Positions 49,594-60,234 of a stretch of DNA of 64,000 bases are shown one piece after another. The stretch spans positions 186,001 through 250,000 of the forward strand of contig NZ_KQ947380.1 of NCBI RefSeq assembly GCF_001484765.1, read 5' to 3'. Positions within the stretch are counted from its first letter, which is position 1. Each line of letters opens with the position of its first letter. This DNA comes from Entomohabitans teleogrylli (GTDB lineage: Bacteria > Pseudomonadota > Gammaproteobacteria > Enterobacterales > Enterobacteriaceae). Under the pieces are notes generated by a model, which was not told the DNA's origin, ran no database searches, and saw only the letters and a program-made list of their open reading frames with translations. Position numbers and translations under genes: made by a program.

Positions 49594-52500
49594 TTACCCG
49601 TGCTTATGTTCCACCGGATGGCTGTGCTCAATATCTTCGCCTTTACGGCTGAAGCGGCGACGAACCACCACAAAGAACACCGGTACGAAGAAGATAGCCA
49701 GGATAGTCGCGGTGACCATCCCGCCCATTACCCCGGTACCAACGGCGTTCTGGGCGCCGGAGCCGGCGCCGCTGCTGATAACCAGCGGCAGTACCCCAAG
49801 GATAAAGGCCAGCGATGTCATCAGAATCGGGCGCAAACGCATACGTACCGCTTCCAGCGTGGCTTCTATCAGGCCCTTGCCCTCTTTTTCCATCAGGTCT
49901 TTGGCGAATTCAACGATCAATATCGCGTTCTTCGCCGATAGCCCAATGGTTGTTAGCAGCCCCACCTGGAAGTAAACGTCGTTAGTCAGGCCGCGCATCG
50001 TCGCCGCTAACAGCGCGCCGACTACCCCCAGCGGTACTACCAGCATAACTGAGAAGGGGATAGACCAGCTTTCATACAGCGCCGCCAGACACAGGAATAC
50101 CACAATCAGCGAAATGGCATACAGCGATGGTGCCTGGTTGCCGGACAGCCGTTCCTGATAAGACATCCCCGTCCAGTCGTAGCCAATACCGGTCGGCAAC
50201 TTACTGGCCAGTTCTTCCATCATCGACATCGCCTCACCCGTACTTCTGCCCGGCGCCGCCTGACCAAGGATTTCCATGGACGGCAGGCCGTTATAGCGTT
50301 CCAGACGCGGTGAACCGTACTCCCAGTGTGAACTGGAGAACGAGGAGAATGGCACCATCTGGCCGTTAGCGCCGCGTACATACCAGTTATTGATATCACT
50401 TGGCAGCATACGGTATTCGGCTTCAGACATGATATAGACTTTTTTCACGCGACCGCGATCGATAAAGTCGTTCACATAGCTGCCGCCCCATGCCGCGCCC
50501 AGGGTGGTGTTTATATCGCTAATCGATACCCCCAGCGCCTGCGCTTTCTCCTGGTCGATATTGATTTTGAACTGTGGCGTATCTTCCAGACCGTTGGGAC
50601 GCACCCCGACCAACAGGTCAGGATGTTTAGCCACTTCGCCGAACAACTGGTTACGCGCCTGAGTCAGTTTTTCATGGCCTAAACCTGCCTGGTCGATTAA
50701 CTGGAAGTCGAAACCGGTCGCAGTACCCAGTTCAACAATCGCCGGAAGGTTAAAGGCGAAGACAATCGCATCCTTAATTTTGGCGAATTCGGCGTTAGCT
50801 TTGGCGGTAATCGCCGGAACTTTGTTCTCCTCGCCGGGACGCTCGCTCCAGTCTTTCATCGAAACGAACGCCAGACCGGAGTTCTGCCCACGGCCCGAGA
50901 AGCCAAATCCGTTAACGGTAAATACCGAGTTAACGTTATCTTTCTCGTTGGTCAGATAATAGTTCGCGACCTGGTCCAGCACTTTCTGGGTACGTTCCTG
51001 GGTTGCCCCTGCCGGGAGCTGTACCATGTTGAGGAACACCCCCTGGTCTTCGTCCGGAAGGAACGAACTGGGCAGGCGAACAAACAGGTAAGCCATTCCC
51101 ACCACGATAATCAGGTAGAGCAGCAGGTAACGACCGGTACTGCGCAGGATGTTCGCTACGCTGTCGGTGTAATGATGCGTGCTCTTTTCGAACATGCGGT
51201 TAAACCAGCCGAAGAAACCGGTCTTGCTTTCACCGTGATCGCCTTTGGCGACTGGCTTGAGCATTGTGGCGCACAGCGCCGGCGTCAGAATCATCGCCAC
51301 CAGAACCGACAGAACCATCGCCGAAACGATCGTAATGGAGAACTGGCGATAGATAGCGCCGGTTGAACCGCCGAAGAAGGCCATTGGGATAAACACCGCC
51401 GACAGCACCATGGCGATACCCACCAGCGCGCCCTGAATCTGCCCCATCGACTTACGGGTAGCTTCTTTCGGCGGCAGGCCTTCCTCCATCATCACGCGCT
51501 CGACGTTTTCCACCACCACGATGGCGTCATCCACCAGCAGACCTATCGCCAACACCATACCAAACATGGTCAGGGTGTTTATCGAGAAGCCAAAGGCGGC
51601 GAGTATCGCGAAGGTACCCAGCAACACCACCGGTACGGCGATGGTCGGGATCAGCGTGGCCCGGAAGTTCTGCAGGAACAGATACATCACCAGGAATACC
51701 AGCAGGATCGCTTCTACCAGGGTTTTCACCACTTCGTTAATGGAAATCTTAACGAACGGCGTGGTGTCATACGGGTAGACCACTTTCAGACCATGCGGGA
51801 AGAAAGGCTCCAGCTTGGCAATGGTGGCGCGTACTGCCGCCGCGGTGTCGAGGGCGTTAGCCCCGGTCGCCAGTTTAATCCCCAGACCGGAGGAGGGCTG
51901 GCCGTTGTAACGGGCGATAACATCATAGCTTTCACCACCCAGCTCAACACGGGCAACATCTTTCAGGCGTACCTGAGAGCCGTCCTGATTAACTTTCAGC
52001 AGGATATTGCCGAACTCCTCCGTGGAGGTCAGTCGGGTCTGGGCGATGATTGAGGCGTTTAACTGCTGGCCCTTAACCGGCGGCGTACCGCCTAACTGAC
52101 CGGCGGCGACCTGGGCGTTCTGCGCTTTAATCGCCGTAATAACGTCGACCGGGGTAAGCTGGAAATTATTCAGCTTGTTGGGGTCCATCCAGATACGCAT
52201 CGCGTACTGAGCGCCGAACAGGGTTACGTCACCTACGCCAGCCGTACGGCTGATAGGATCTTTAACGTTGGAGCCCACGTAGTCCGCAATGTCGTCCTGG
52301 GTCATTGAACCATCGGTATTGATCATCCCCACGACCATCAGGAAGCTGCTGGAGGATTTTTCTACACTAACCCCCTGCTGTTGTACTTCCTGCGGCAGTA
52401 GAGGCATGGCCAATTGCAGTTTGTTCTGTACCTGAACCTGAGCGATATCCGCGTCGGTGCCTGAATCGAAGGTCAGGGTGATCTGCACGGTACCGGAAGA

Positions 52501-52749
52501 GTCACTGGTTGAGGACATATACAGCAGGTTATCGATACCATTCATGTTCTGTTCGATAACCTGTGTCACCGTATCCTGCACGGTTTTCGCGTCAGCACCT
52601 GGGTAAGAGGCGGAAACTGTGACTGCCGGCGGCGCAATAGTTGGATATTGCGCTACCGGCAATTTCAGGATCGCAAGCGCCCCCGCCAGCATGATGATGA
52701 TCGCGATAACCCACGCAAAAATCGGGCGATCGATAAAAAACTTAGCCAT
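49594..52749 (-). CDS. acrB: Multidrug efflux RND transporter AcrB
   Basis: A 1051-residue RND pump (E. coli AcrB is 1049) with 12 membrane helices and two large periplasmic loops. The proton-relay aspartates are in [15 protein letters not shown], and the matching lysine is in [16 protein letters not shown]. It works with AcrA and TolC as a tripartite proton-driven exporter of dyes, bile salts, detergents and antibiotics. It lies 34 bp after acrA in one operon and ends in a strong terminator. The C-terminus is histidine-rich (SHPVEHKHG). Confidence 0.98.
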   Translation of the reverse strand: MAKFFIDRPIFAWVIAIIIMLAGALAILKLPVAQYPTIAPPAVTVSASYPGADAKTVQDTVTQVIEQNMNGIDNLLYMSSTSDSSGTVQITLTFDSGTDADIAQVQVQNKLQLAMPLLPQEVQQQGVSVEKSSSSFLMVVGMINTDGSMTQDDIADYVGSNVKDPISRTAGVGDVTLFGAQYAMRIWMDPNKLNNFQLTPVDVITAIKAQNAQVAAGQLGGTPPVKGQQLNASIIAQTRLTSTEEFGNILLKVNQDGSQVRLKDVARVELGGESYDVIARYNGQPSSGLGIKLATGANALDTAAAVRATIAKLEPFFPHGLKVVYPYDTTPFVKISINEVVKTLVEAILLVFLVMYLFLQNFRATLIPTIAVPVVLLGTFAILAAFGFSINTLTMFGMVLAIGLLVDDAIVVVENVERVMMEEGLPPKEATRKSMGQIQGALVGIAMVLSAVFIPMAFFGGSTGAIYRQFSITIVSAMVLSVLVAMILTPALCATMLKPVAKGDHGESKTGFFGWFNRMFEKSTHHYTDSVANILRSTGRYLLLYLIIVVGMAYLFVRLPSSFLPDEDQGVFLNMVQLPAGATQERTQKVLDQVANYYLTNEKDNVNSVFTVNGFGFSGRGQNSGLAFVSMKDWSERPGEENKVPAITAKANAEFAKIKDAIVFAFNLPAIVELGTATGFDFQLIDQAGLGHEKLTQARNQLFGEVAKHPDLLVGVRPNGLEDTPQFKINIDQEKAQALGVSISDINTTLGAAWGGSYVNDFIDRGRVKKVYIMSEAEYRMLPSDINNWYVRGANGQMVPFSSFSSSHWEYGSPRLERYNGLPSMEILGQAAPGRSTGEAMSMMEELASKLPTGIGYDWTGMSYQERLSGNQAPSLYAISLIVVFLCLAALYESWSIPFSVMLVVPLGVVGALLAATMRGLTNDVYFQVGLLTTIGLSAKNAILIVEFAKDLMEKEGKGLIEATLEAVRMRLRPILMTSLAFILGVLPLVISSGAGSGAQNAVGTGVMGGMVTATILAIFFVPVFFVVVRRRFSRKGEDIEHSHPVEHKHG

Positions 52750-52783
52750 GTCTTAACGGCTCCTGTTTAAGTTAAGACTTCGT

Positions 52784-53971
52784 TTATCCCTGCTGAGCTG
52801 CGGTTGCCGGCTGCTGCTGTTGCGCTTCATCCGCCGTCACTTCCTGGGCTTTCACCTGAACGCCAGGCCTGACTTTCTGCAGTCCGGTAACAATGACGCG
52901 GTCTCCGGCTTTCAGCCCGTCGGTAACCAGCCATTTGTCACCAATTGCTTTGTCGGCGCTAATCTGGCGGACTTCCACTTTATCTTCCGCGCCGACAACC
53001 ATCGCGGTAGCATCCCCGCGGGCGGTATGGGTCACACCTTGCTGTGGCACCAGTAGGGCGTTCTGGTTAATTCCTTCTTCCAGACGCGCGCGTACAAACA
53101 TGCCGGGTAGCAGTGTGTTGTTAGGGTTGGGGAAGATAGCCCGCAGCGTGATAGAACCGGTAGTCTGATCGACGGTGACGTCAGAGAATTCCAGGGTACC
53201 GGACTGGGGGAATTGAATACCGTCAGAGGTAATCAGCTCGACTTTGGCTTTGCCGTTTTCCTGCTTCAGGGTACCGGCAGCCAGCTCTTGCTTCAGGCGC
53301 AGAAAATCGTTGCTGGACTGAGTCACATCCACATAAATGGGATCGAGCTGCTGAACGGTCGCCATAGCGTTGGTCTGGCCGGTTTGCACCAGGGCGCCCT
53401 CTGTCACATTCGATTTGCCGATACGGCCGCTAATCGGTGAGGTAACTTTGGTATAGGCGAGGTTGATGCGCGCGGTTTCCACCGCCGCTTTAGCCGCGAC
53501 CACGGACGCGTTCGCCTGTTGGGCATCGGCAACCGCCTGATCGTATTCCTGCTGACTGATATACTGGGTACCCAGCAGCTTCTGGTAACGTTTTACCGTC
53601 AACTGGGCGATGTTGGCGCTGGCCTGCGCTCTGGCGAGATCGCCTTTGGCGCTTTCATAAGTTGCCTGGTAGGTCGCCGGATCAATTTGATAGAGCGAGA
53701 CACCCGCCTCGATATCACTCCCCTCGACGAAATTACGCTTCAGGATAATACCGCTAACCTGGGGACGCACTTCCGCAACGCGGTAAGCGCTGGTACGCCC
53801 TGGAAGCTCCGTTGTGATTTGCAGAGGCTCGGATTTCAGCGTCACGACGCCCACTTCGGGCATTTGTGGCGCCTGCTGCTGAGTCTCTTTATTGTCACAT
53901 CCTGTAAGCGCTAAGCTCCCTGAGAGCATCAGAACGACCGCCAGAGGCGTTAACCCTCTGTTTTTGTTCAT
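52784..53971 (-). CDS. acrA: Multidrug efflux periplasmic adaptor AcrA
   Basis: A 395-residue lipoprotein adaptor (E. coli AcrA is 397) with lipobox LALTGC (Cys25), barrel-sandwich/lipoyl halves (SGIILKRNFVEGSDIEAG and TKVTSPISGRIGKSNVTEGALV), a coiled-coil hairpin between them (about 100-170) and a membrane-proximal domain. It joins AcrB to TolC. I start at MNKNRGLTPLAV; nine upstream in-frame codons have no support. It is first in acrAB, divergent from acrR with the AcrR operator between them. Confidence 0.97.
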   Translation of the reverse strand: MNKNRGLTPLAVVLMLSGSLALTGCDNKETQQQAPQMPEVGVVTLKSEPLQITTELPGRTSAYRVAEVRPQVSGIILKRNFVEGSDIEAGVSLYQIDPATYQATYESAKGDLARAQASANIAQLTVKRYQKLLGTQYISQQEYDQAVADAQQANASVVAAKAAVETARINLAYTKVTSPISGRIGKSNVTEGALVQTGQTNAMATVQQLDPIYVDVTQSSNDFLRLKQELAAGTLKQENGKAKVELITSDGIQFPQSGTLEFSDVTVDQTTGSITLRAIFPNPNNTLLPGMFVRARLEEGINQNALLVPQQGVTHTARGDATAMVVGAEDKVEVRQISADKAIGDKWLVTDGLKAGDRVIVTGLQKVRPGVQVKAQEVTADEAQQQQPATAAQQG

Positions 53972-54061
53972 AGGTAAACCTCGAGTGTCCGATTTCAAAT
54001 TTGTTCAATGGATGGGTAGTCCAAAACCCACTGCTGCGTTTATATTATCGTCGTGCTATGG

Positions 54062-54085
54062 TACATACATTCACAAATGTATGTA
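54062..54085. promoter_or_regulatory. AcrR operator
   Basis: A 24-bp palindrome with half-sites TACATACATT and AATGTATGTA around CACA. It matches the known E. coli AcrR operator and lies in the 142-bp acrA-acrR divergent region, 28 bp before acrR. Confidence 0.93.
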
Positions 54086-54113
54086 AATCTGGCCCCTGTA
54101 AATTCATCAACCT

Positions 54114-54755
54114 ATGGCACGAAAAACCAAACAACAGGCACTGGCGACGCGTCAGCATATCATTGATATTGCTATCCGCCTGTTTTCTGAGCGCGGTGTT
54201 TCCTCTACCTCCCTGGCGGATATTGCCCTGGCGGCCGGGGTGACCCGCGGTGCAATCTACTGGCATTTCAAAAACAAGTCCGACCTGTTCAGCGAAATCT
54301 GGGAATCTTCAGAAGCCGGTATCGGCGACTTAGAAGTTGAGTATCGGGCAAAATTTCCCGACGATCCACTCTCAGTGATAAGAGAGTTGTTGATCACGAT
54401 TCTTGAAGCCACGGTGGTGGATGAACGCCGGCGTCTGATGATGGAAATTATCTTCCATAAATGTGAATTTGTCGGGGAGATGGCGCCGGTTCAGGAAGCC
54501 CAGCGCAGTATGTATTTACAGGAATATGACAAGATAGAAGCCGCGCTCCAGCAGTGCGTGGATAAAGGCCTGCTGCCGCAGGGGTTGATGACGCGGCGAG
54601 CGGCGATTCTGATGCGCAGCTATATGTGCGGTTTAATGGAAAGCTGGCTGTTCGCCCCGCAACTGTTCGATCTCCATAAAGAGGCGCGGGCCTATGTCTG
54701 TACATTAATAGAGATGTTCCAGCGCTGTCCTTCATTACAAAACGCCTCTGCGTAG
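54114..54755 (+). CDS. acrR: TetR-family repressor AcrR
   Basis: A 213-residue TetR-type repressor (E. coli AcrR is 215). The N-terminal DNA-binding domain [20 protein letters not shown] through [18 protein letters not shown] is followed by the multidrug-binding domain. It represses acrAB and itself at the palindrome upstream; ligands such as dyes release it. The reading frame is intact, so there is no sign of the loss-of-function truncations often seen in resistant isolates. Confidence 0.97.
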   Translation: MARKTKQQALATRQHIIDIAIRLFSERGVSSTSLADIALAAGVTRGAIYWHFKNKSDLFSEIWESSEAGIGDLEVEYRAKFPDDPLSVIRELLITILEATVVDERRRLMMEIIFHKCEFVGEMAPVQEAQRSMYLQEYDKIEAALQQCVDKGLLPQGLMTRRAAILMRSYMCGLMESWLFAPQLFDLHKEARAYVCTLIEMFQRCPSLQNASA

Positions 54756-54912
54756 CGTGAGTGTAAAAAATCTTCAGGTTAATTTTTTAAGGTAAAATTC
54801 TGTTACCGGACGGCCTTTCGGTAGCTATTCAGCGCCCGGAAAAGCGTGCTATTCTTGCGCCCTGAAAGTGTCATTTTCGGATTTCCACTATCCTCACCGT
54901 ATCGCAAAGCAT

Positions 54913-57900
54913 ATGCAGCCTTTAATGTTGTCGCGGAAAAATGTTTCCGCCATTGTGTTCGCTGTCTGGTTTTTACTCGGTAGCTGTTTTCATCAGGCAT
55001 GGGCCGCTGCGCAGGTCTCCGGCGATATTCCCGCCCGGGCGGATGTGCAGAGTCAACTGGATGCGCTGAATAAGCAAAAAAACCTCTCCGCGCTCGACAA
55101 ACTTCAGCAACAGGATTTGATTCAAACCCTGGAAACCCTTGATAAAATTGAGCGCGTGAAGCAGGAAAGCGCCCAGTTGCGCGAGCAGGTGGCCGAGGCG
55201 CCGGAAAAACTGCGCCAGGCGACTCAGGCGTTGAGCGATCTGAGTAATCCGGAAAACGACGCCGACGCCCGGAAGAAACTGGACGCCCTCTCGTTACGCC
55301 AACTGGAAGCGCGGCTCTCCACGACGCTGGACGATTTGCAGAATGCCCAGAACGATCTGGCGACCTGGAACAGTCAACTGGTTTCGCTACAAACCCAGCC
55401 GGAGCGGGTGCAGAATGCTATGTACAACGCCTCCCAGCAATTGCAGCAGATCCGCAATCGTCTGAACGGCATCGCGCCGGGAGAAGCGGCTCTGCGCCCG
55501 TCGCAGCAGACGCTGTTACTGGTACAGCAGGCATTGCTGAATGCGCAGATCGATCAGCAGCGCAAGAGCCTGGAAGGGAATACTCTGTTGCAGGATACCC
55601 TGCAAAAACAGCGTGATTATACCAGCGAATACATTAACCGGCTGGAGCACCAGTTGCAGTTGCTACAACTGGCGGTCAACAGTAAGCGTTTGACTCTCAC
55701 GGAAAAGACCGCACAGGAAGCGGTGACGCCGGACGAGGCCAGCAATATCCAGAATAATCCGCTGGTTAAACAGGAGCTGGAACTTAATCACCAGCTCAGC
55801 CAGCGGCTGATCAAAGCCACCCAGAGCGGCAACGAGCTGGTGCAGCAGAACATTAAGGTAAAAAACTGGCTCGATCGGGCGCTCCAGTCTGAACGTAATC
55901 TGAAAGAGCAGATTTCGGTACTGAAGGGGAGTCTGCTGCTGTCGCGTATTCTTTATCAACAGCAGCAAACCTTACCCTCTGCCGATGAGCTGGGGGACAT
56001 GACCAACCGCATCGCCGACCTGCGCCTTGAACAGTTTGATGTGAATCAGCAACGGGATACGCTGTTCCAGAATGACAGCTATGTCGCGGCGCTGGAGCAG
56101 GGGCATGAAAGCGATGTCAGCCCCGATGCGCATGACGCGCTGTTGCAGGTGATCGATATGCGCCGGGAACTGCTGGATCAACTCAATAAACAGCTGGGCA
56201 ATCAACTGATGATGGCCATTAACCTGCAGATCAATCAGCAGCAGTTAATCAGCGTCAGTAAAAATCTCCAGCAGATGCTCACTCAGCAAATTTTCTGGGT
56301 CAACAGCAATAAGCCAATGAACTGGGCGTGGTTTAAATCCTTCCCGGAAGCCCTGCATGAGCAGATGAAGTCGATGAAAATCACCGCGACCTGGGACAAA
56401 GCGCTGTCGGCCGGTTTTCTGGCGTTTCTGGGCGGGCTGCCGTTGTTGCTTATCGCCGGGGTGATTCGCTGGCGTTTCCGCTGGATGGATCGCTATCTCG
56501 ATAAGCTGGCGACGGATGTCGGTCAATTACGCCATGACAGCCAACTGCACACGCCAAAAGCGATCTTCATCAACCTGCTTAAGGCGCTGCCGGTCTGCCT
56601 GACGATTCTGGCGATCGGGCTGATTCTGTTGTTTATGCAGTTTAATGTCAGCGATCTGCTGTGGAGTTTCAGTAAACAACTGGCGGTGTTCTGGCTTATT
56701 TTTGGCCTGTGCTGGCGCATTCTGGATAAAGGCGGCGTGGCGGTACGCCACTTCAATATGCCGGCGGATCAGACCAGCCACTGGCGACGCCAGATTGTGC
56801 GTATCAGCCTGGCGCTACTGCCGCTGCTGTTCTGGACTGTGATTGGCGAACTTTCCCCTCTGCATCTGATGGATGATGTGCTGGGGCAGTTCATGATTTT
56901 CCTCAATCTGCTGGTGATTGCCGCTCTGGTATGGCCGATGTGCCGTGACGCCTGGCGCGATAAAGAGTCCCATACCATCCGGCTGGTGACCATCACGATT
57001 CTCTCGCTGGTACCCATTGCGCTACTGGTGCTGACTGCCACAGGGTATTTTTATACCACCCTGAGGCTGGCGGCGCGCTGGATTGATACTGTCTACCTGG
57101 TCATTGTCTGGAACCTGCTGTACCACACGGTGCTGCGCGGCCTGAGCGTCGCGGCGCGGCGTATCGCTTACCGGCGTGCGCTGGCCCGGCGCCAGAACAT
57201 GGTGAAAGAAGGGGCGGAAGGCGGCGAGCCGGTGGAAGAGCCGCCGCTGGGTCTGGAGCAGATTAACCAGCAGACGCTGCGTATCACCATGCTGGCGATG
57301 TTCGCTCTGTTCGGCGTGATGTTCTGGGCGATCTGGTCGGATTTAATCACCGTCTTCTCTTATCTCGACAGTATTATCCTGTGGCATTACAACGGTTCTG
57401 AAGCCGGCGCCGCAGTGGTCAGGAATGTCACCATGGGGAGTCTGTTGTTCGCGCTGGTGGCGTTTATGGTGGCCTGGGCGCTGATCCGCAACCTGCCGGG
57501 GCTGCTGGAGGTGCTGGTGCTTTCGCGGCTTAAAATGCGCCAGGGCGCTTCTTACGCCATCACCACGATTCTTAACTATGTGATTATCGCCGCCGGGGCG
57601 ATGACGGTGTTTGGGTCGCTGGGCGTTTCGTGGGACAAGTTGCAGTGGCTGGCGGCGGCGTTGTCAGTGGGCCTCGGGTTTGGCCTGCAGGAGATCTTCG
57701 GTAACTTTGTATCCGGCCTGATCATTCTGTTTGAACGTCCGGTGCGCATCGGCGATACGGTCACTATCGGCACCTATTCCGGCACGGTGAGCAAGATACG
57801 TATTCGCGCCACGACGATTACCGACTTCGATCGCAAAGAGGTGATCATTCCCAATAAAGCCTTCGTTACCGAACGGCTGATCAACTGGTCGCTGTCTGAT

Positions 57901-58275
57901 ACGGTCACGCGTATTGTGATCCAGCTCGGCGTGGCCTACGGATCCGATCTCGATAAGGTGAAGGCGATTCTGTTGCAGGCGGCGACCGAGCACCCGAAAG
58001 TGATGCGCGATCCGGAACCCAGCGTGTTCTTCACCACCTTCGGGGCCAGTACTCTGGATCATGAGCTGCGACTGTACGTGCGCGAACTGCGCGATCGCAG
58101 CTCCACGGTGGATGAGCTGAACCGGGCCATTGATCGCCTGTGCCGGGAAAATAACATCGACATCGCCTTCAACCAATTGGAAGTGCATCTGCATAACGCT
58201 AAAGGCGACGAACACACTGAAGTGAAACGCGATATGCAGCGTGGCGACGATACGCCGCCGCCGGTCAGCGCCTGA
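54913..58275 (+). CDS. mscK: Mechanosensitive channel MscK (KefA)
   Basis: With the chosen ATG the protein is 1120 residues, the length of E. coli MscK. It has a signal peptide ([24 protein letters not shown]), a long periplasmic coiled-coil region rich in Gln/Leu (about 40-480), about 11 membrane helices and the C-terminal MscS pore module [32 protein letters not shown]. It gates on membrane tension in the presence of high external potassium. A GTG 15 codons upstream and an ATG 4 codons downstream are alternative starts, and none has a strong ribosome binding site. It follows acrR on the same strand. Confidence 0.94.
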   Translation: MQPLMLSRKNVSAIVFAVWFLLGSCFHQAWAAAQVSGDIPARADVQSQLDALNKQKNLSALDKLQQQDLIQTLETLDKIERVKQESAQLREQVAEAPEKLRQATQALSDLSNPENDADARKKLDALSLRQLEARLSTTLDDLQNAQNDLATWNSQLVSLQTQPERVQNAMYNASQQLQQIRNRLNGIAPGEAALRPSQQTLLLVQQALLNAQIDQQRKSLEGNTLLQDTLQKQRDYTSEYINRLEHQLQLLQLAVNSKRLTLTEKTAQEAVTPDEASNIQNNPLVKQELELNHQLSQRLIKATQSGNELVQQNIKVKNWLDRALQSERNLKEQISVLKGSLLLSRILYQQQQTLPSADELGDMTNRIADLRLEQFDVNQQRDTLFQNDSYVAALEQGHESDVSPDAHDALLQVIDMRRELLDQLNKQLGNQLMMAINLQINQQQLISVSKNLQQMLTQQIFWVNSNKPMNWAWFKSFPEALHEQMKSMKITATWDKALSAGFLAFLGGLPLLLIAGVIRWRFRWMDRYLDKLATDVGQLRHDSQLHTPKAIFINLLKALPVCLTILAIGLILLFMQFNVSDLLWSFSKQLAVFWLIFGLCWRILDKGGVAVRHFNMPADQTSHWRRQIVRISLALLPLLFWTVIGELSPLHLMDDVLGQFMIFLNLLVIAALVWPMCRDAWRDKESHTIRLVTITILSLVPIALLVLTATGYFYTTLRLAARWIDTVYLVIVWNLLYHTVLRGLSVAARRIAYRRALARRQNMVKEGAEGGEPVEEPPLGLEQINQQTLRITMLAMFALFGVMFWAIWSDLITVFSYLDSIILWHYNGSEAGAAVVRNVTMGSLLFALVAFMVAWALIRNLPGLLEVLVLSRLKMRQGASYAITTILNYVIIAAGAMTVFGSLGVSWDKLQWLAAALSVGLGFGLQEIFGNFVSGLIILFERPVRIGDTVTIGTYSGTVSKIRIRATTITDFDRKEVIIPNKAFVTERLINWSLSDTVTRIVIQLGVAYGSDLDKVKAILLQAATEHPKVMRDPEPSVFFTTFGASTLDHELRLYVRELRDRSSTVDELNRAIDRLCRENNIDIAFNQLEVHLHNAKGDEHTEVKRDMQRGDDTPPPVSA

Positions 58276-58426
58276 GGTTGCGCTCCTGTTCCTGCTTACG
58301 TAAAAAATCCCGACGGACTATCTCCAGCGCGGCAAGCGCGGTTTCCGTCGGGATCTCATGCTCTTCAAGCAGCATGATCAGGTCGACCGCCAGTTTCACT
58401 TCGTCGGGAGCCTGTTCCAGTGACAT
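58265..58426 (-). CDS. rsmS: RsmS (YbaM) small protein
   Basis: A 53-residue protein, [20 protein letters not shown] continuing [33 protein letters not shown], matching E. coli YbaM (53 residues). YbaM-type proteins (RsmS in Pectobacterium) have been linked to post-transcriptional control; in E. coli it lies next to priC, as here. Its 3' end overlaps that of mscK by 11 bp. It is 22 bp downstream of priC on the same strand. Confidence 0.9.
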   Translation of the reverse strand: MSLEQAPDEVKLAVDLIMLLEEHEIPTETALAALEIVRRDFLRKQEQERNLRR

Positions 58427-58448
58427 TCTGTTGTTCCTTTATCTGTCC

Positions 58449-58976
58449 TTAGCGAATTTGTCGGTTCAGCCGGCGTTGAATGCGCTCCAGCGCTGCCCGG
58501 CAGCGCCGTAACCGGCCGTGCAGGGCAGCGATTTCTTGCTGCAGGCGCTGCTGGTCCGCCAGGGTTTGAGCCTGCGGTAGCTGGCCCTGGCGCGCGCTGA
58601 GCATAGCGTTCAGCCGCTGTTCATAATCCTGGTGCTGTAATAGCTGGCGGTGGGTGACGCCCGCAGCGCGGTGGGCGCCGTCATAGCGGCGTAGATCCCG
58701 GGTGGCGACTTCGCGCTCCAGAGCGGTTATCTGGTTAACCACCCGTTCCGCCAGCCAGGCTGCGCGCTCGCTATCGCCGCTTGCGGCATAGCGGCGTAAC
58801 TGCCTGACATTGTCCGCCAGTTCGGCGAGGTACTCTCCCGGCGTGTGGCCGGCGCAGCGGAATAACTGCCGGTCAAAGCGCGGCGTCAGCGTGAAATGAT
58901 CGCGTAACGGCGCGAGTCGCTGGTTCAGCGCCGCCATGCGCTGGGCCAGTATGTCCAGGGGGGATGAGGATTTCAC
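58449..58976 (-). CDS. priC: Primosomal replication protein N'' (PriC)
   Basis: A 175-residue helical, basic protein, the same length as E. coli PriC as I recall. It restarts stalled replication forks by loading DnaB with or without Rep and binds SSB. The conserved HQDYEQRLNAML and the Arg-rich C-terminus (RRCRAALERIQRRLNRQIR) are typical. It is first in a unit with rsmS and divergent from ybaN. Confidence 0.94.
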   Translation of the reverse strand: MKSSSPLDILAQRMAALNQRLAPLRDHFTLTPRFDRQLFRCAGHTPGEYLAELADNVRQLRRYAASGDSERAAWLAERVVNQITALEREVATRDLRRYDGAHRAAGVTHRQLLQHQDYEQRLNAMLSARQGQLPQAQTLADQQRLQQEIAALHGRLRRCRAALERIQRRLNRQIR

Positions 58977-59041
58977 ATTCTCTCCATGGATAGCCTGGTG
59001 GGCTGTGCTAGAGTAATTTGCTCAGAGTAAGGGAACGAGTC

Positions 59042-59419
59042 ATGCAGCGCATCATTTTAATTATCATCGGCTGGCTGGCGGTCGCGCTGGCGACACTGGG
59101 CGTGGTGTTGCCGCTGCTGCCGACCACGCCATTTTTGCTGCTGGCCGCCTGGTGTTTTGCCCGTTCTTCGCCGCGTTTTCATCACTGGCTACTGTACCGC
59201 TCATGGTTCGGCAGCTATCTGCGTTACTGGCAGAAATACCGCGCTATGCCGCCAGGCGCTAAGCCCAAAGCGATTGCGGTGATCGTGGTGACCTTTGCCG
59301 TTTCTCTGTATCTGGTGGATCTGCTGTGGGTGCGAGTCCTGTTATTGACGATCCTCAGCGGACTGCTGATTTTTATGTGGCGCATTCCGGTGGTTGATGA
59401 AAAACAACAAAAACCTTAA
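59042..59419 (+). CDS. ybaN: DUF454 inner-membrane protein YbaN
   Basis: A 125-residue protein, the same length as E. coli YbaN, with three to four hydrophobic segments: MQRIILIIIGWLAVALATLG, then VVLPLLPTTPFLLLAAWCFARSSPRFHHWLL, the hallmark of DUF454. Function unknown. I start at MQRIILII; the in-frame upstream ATG adds eight residues without a family counterpart. It precedes apt by about 150 bp. Confidence 0.93.
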   Translation: MQRIILIIIGWLAVALATLGVVLPLLPTTPFLLLAAWCFARSSPRFHHWLLYRSWFGSYLRYWQKYRAMPPGAKPKAIAVIVVTFAVSLYLVDLLWVRVLLLTILSGLLIFMWRIPVVDEKQQKP

Positions 59420-59570
59420 AACGGCATTTAGTATGGTTGCATTTATCGGCTACAGTCAGTAAATTCGGGCGTTTTCGAGCGCAGGTCCTGCGGGCGACGA
59501 GCGGATTCGCTTTGCCGGCAGGTCTTTTTTACCACCTGCGAGTAATACCGTTTTTATCAGGCATCTACTT

Positions 59571-60122
59571 ATGACCGCAACTGCGCAGCAGCTTGAATTT
59601 ATCAAGAATAGCATTAAGAGCATCCCGGATTATCCGAAGCCGGGCATCCTGTTCCGCGACGTGACCAGTCTGCTGGAAGATCCGCAAGCCTACGCCCTCA
59701 GCATTCGGTTACTGGCGGAGCGTTATCAGGATGCCGGTATCACGAAAGTGATCGGGACCGAAGCGCGCGGTTTCCTGTTTGGCGCCCCGGTGGCGCTGGC
59801 GTTGGGCGTTGGCTTTGTGCCGGTGCGTAAACCGCGCAAACTTCCCCGCGAGACAATTGCCGAAAGCTACGAGCTGGAATACGGCACCGACCAACTGGAA
59901 ATCCATGTCGATGCGATTGCGCCGGGCGACAAAGTGCTGGTGGTCGACGATCTGCTGGCTACCGGCGGCACCATTGAAGCCACTGTGAAGCTGATCCGTC
60001 GCCTGGGCGGCGAAGTTCAGGACGCGGCGTTTATTATCAATCTGCCCGATCTCGGCGGCGAGCGCCGTCTGGAACAACAGGGCATTCACAGCTATAGCCT
60101 GGTGTCGTTCGCTGGCCATTAA
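59571..60122 (+). CDS. apt: Adenine phosphoribosyltransferase
   Basis: A 183-residue purine salvage enzyme, the same length as E. coli Apt, that makes AMP from adenine and PRPP. The PRPP motif is [13 protein letters not shown], and the flexible hood contains [20 protein letters not shown]. The gene has its own 150-bp upstream region and is followed by dnaX, as in E. coli. Confidence 0.97.
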   Translation: MTATAQQLEFIKNSIKSIPDYPKPGILFRDVTSLLEDPQAYALSIRLLAERYQDAGITKVIGTEARGFLFGAPVALALGVGFVPVRKPRKLPRETIAESYELEYGTDQLEIHVDAIAPGDKVLVVDDLLATGGTIEATVKLIRRLGGEVQDAAFIINLPDLGGERRLEQQGIHSYSLVSFAGH

Positions 60123-60158
60123 CGGCCTCCCGGCGACGGGATCGCTATTGCGTGAAGT

Positions 60159-60185
60159 ACAGCCTCGCCCATCGGGTGGGGCTGT
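60159..60185 (+). terminator. Hairpin between apt and dnaX
   Basis: ACAGCC..GCCC and GGG..GGCTGT pair around ATC. No T-run follows, so this may be a weak terminator or attenuator. Confidence 0.4.
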
Positions 60186-60234
60186 GTTAGCATTACAACC
60201 TCTGATTTTTCCCGCGATGTTGAGCCTATCCTTT

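Noticed and set aside
54040-54062. Mar/Rob/Sox box in the acrA-acrR region
   Set aside because: The best match (GCAC followed by ATAATATAAAC on the minus strand) breaks the consensus at several positions, so I do not call it.
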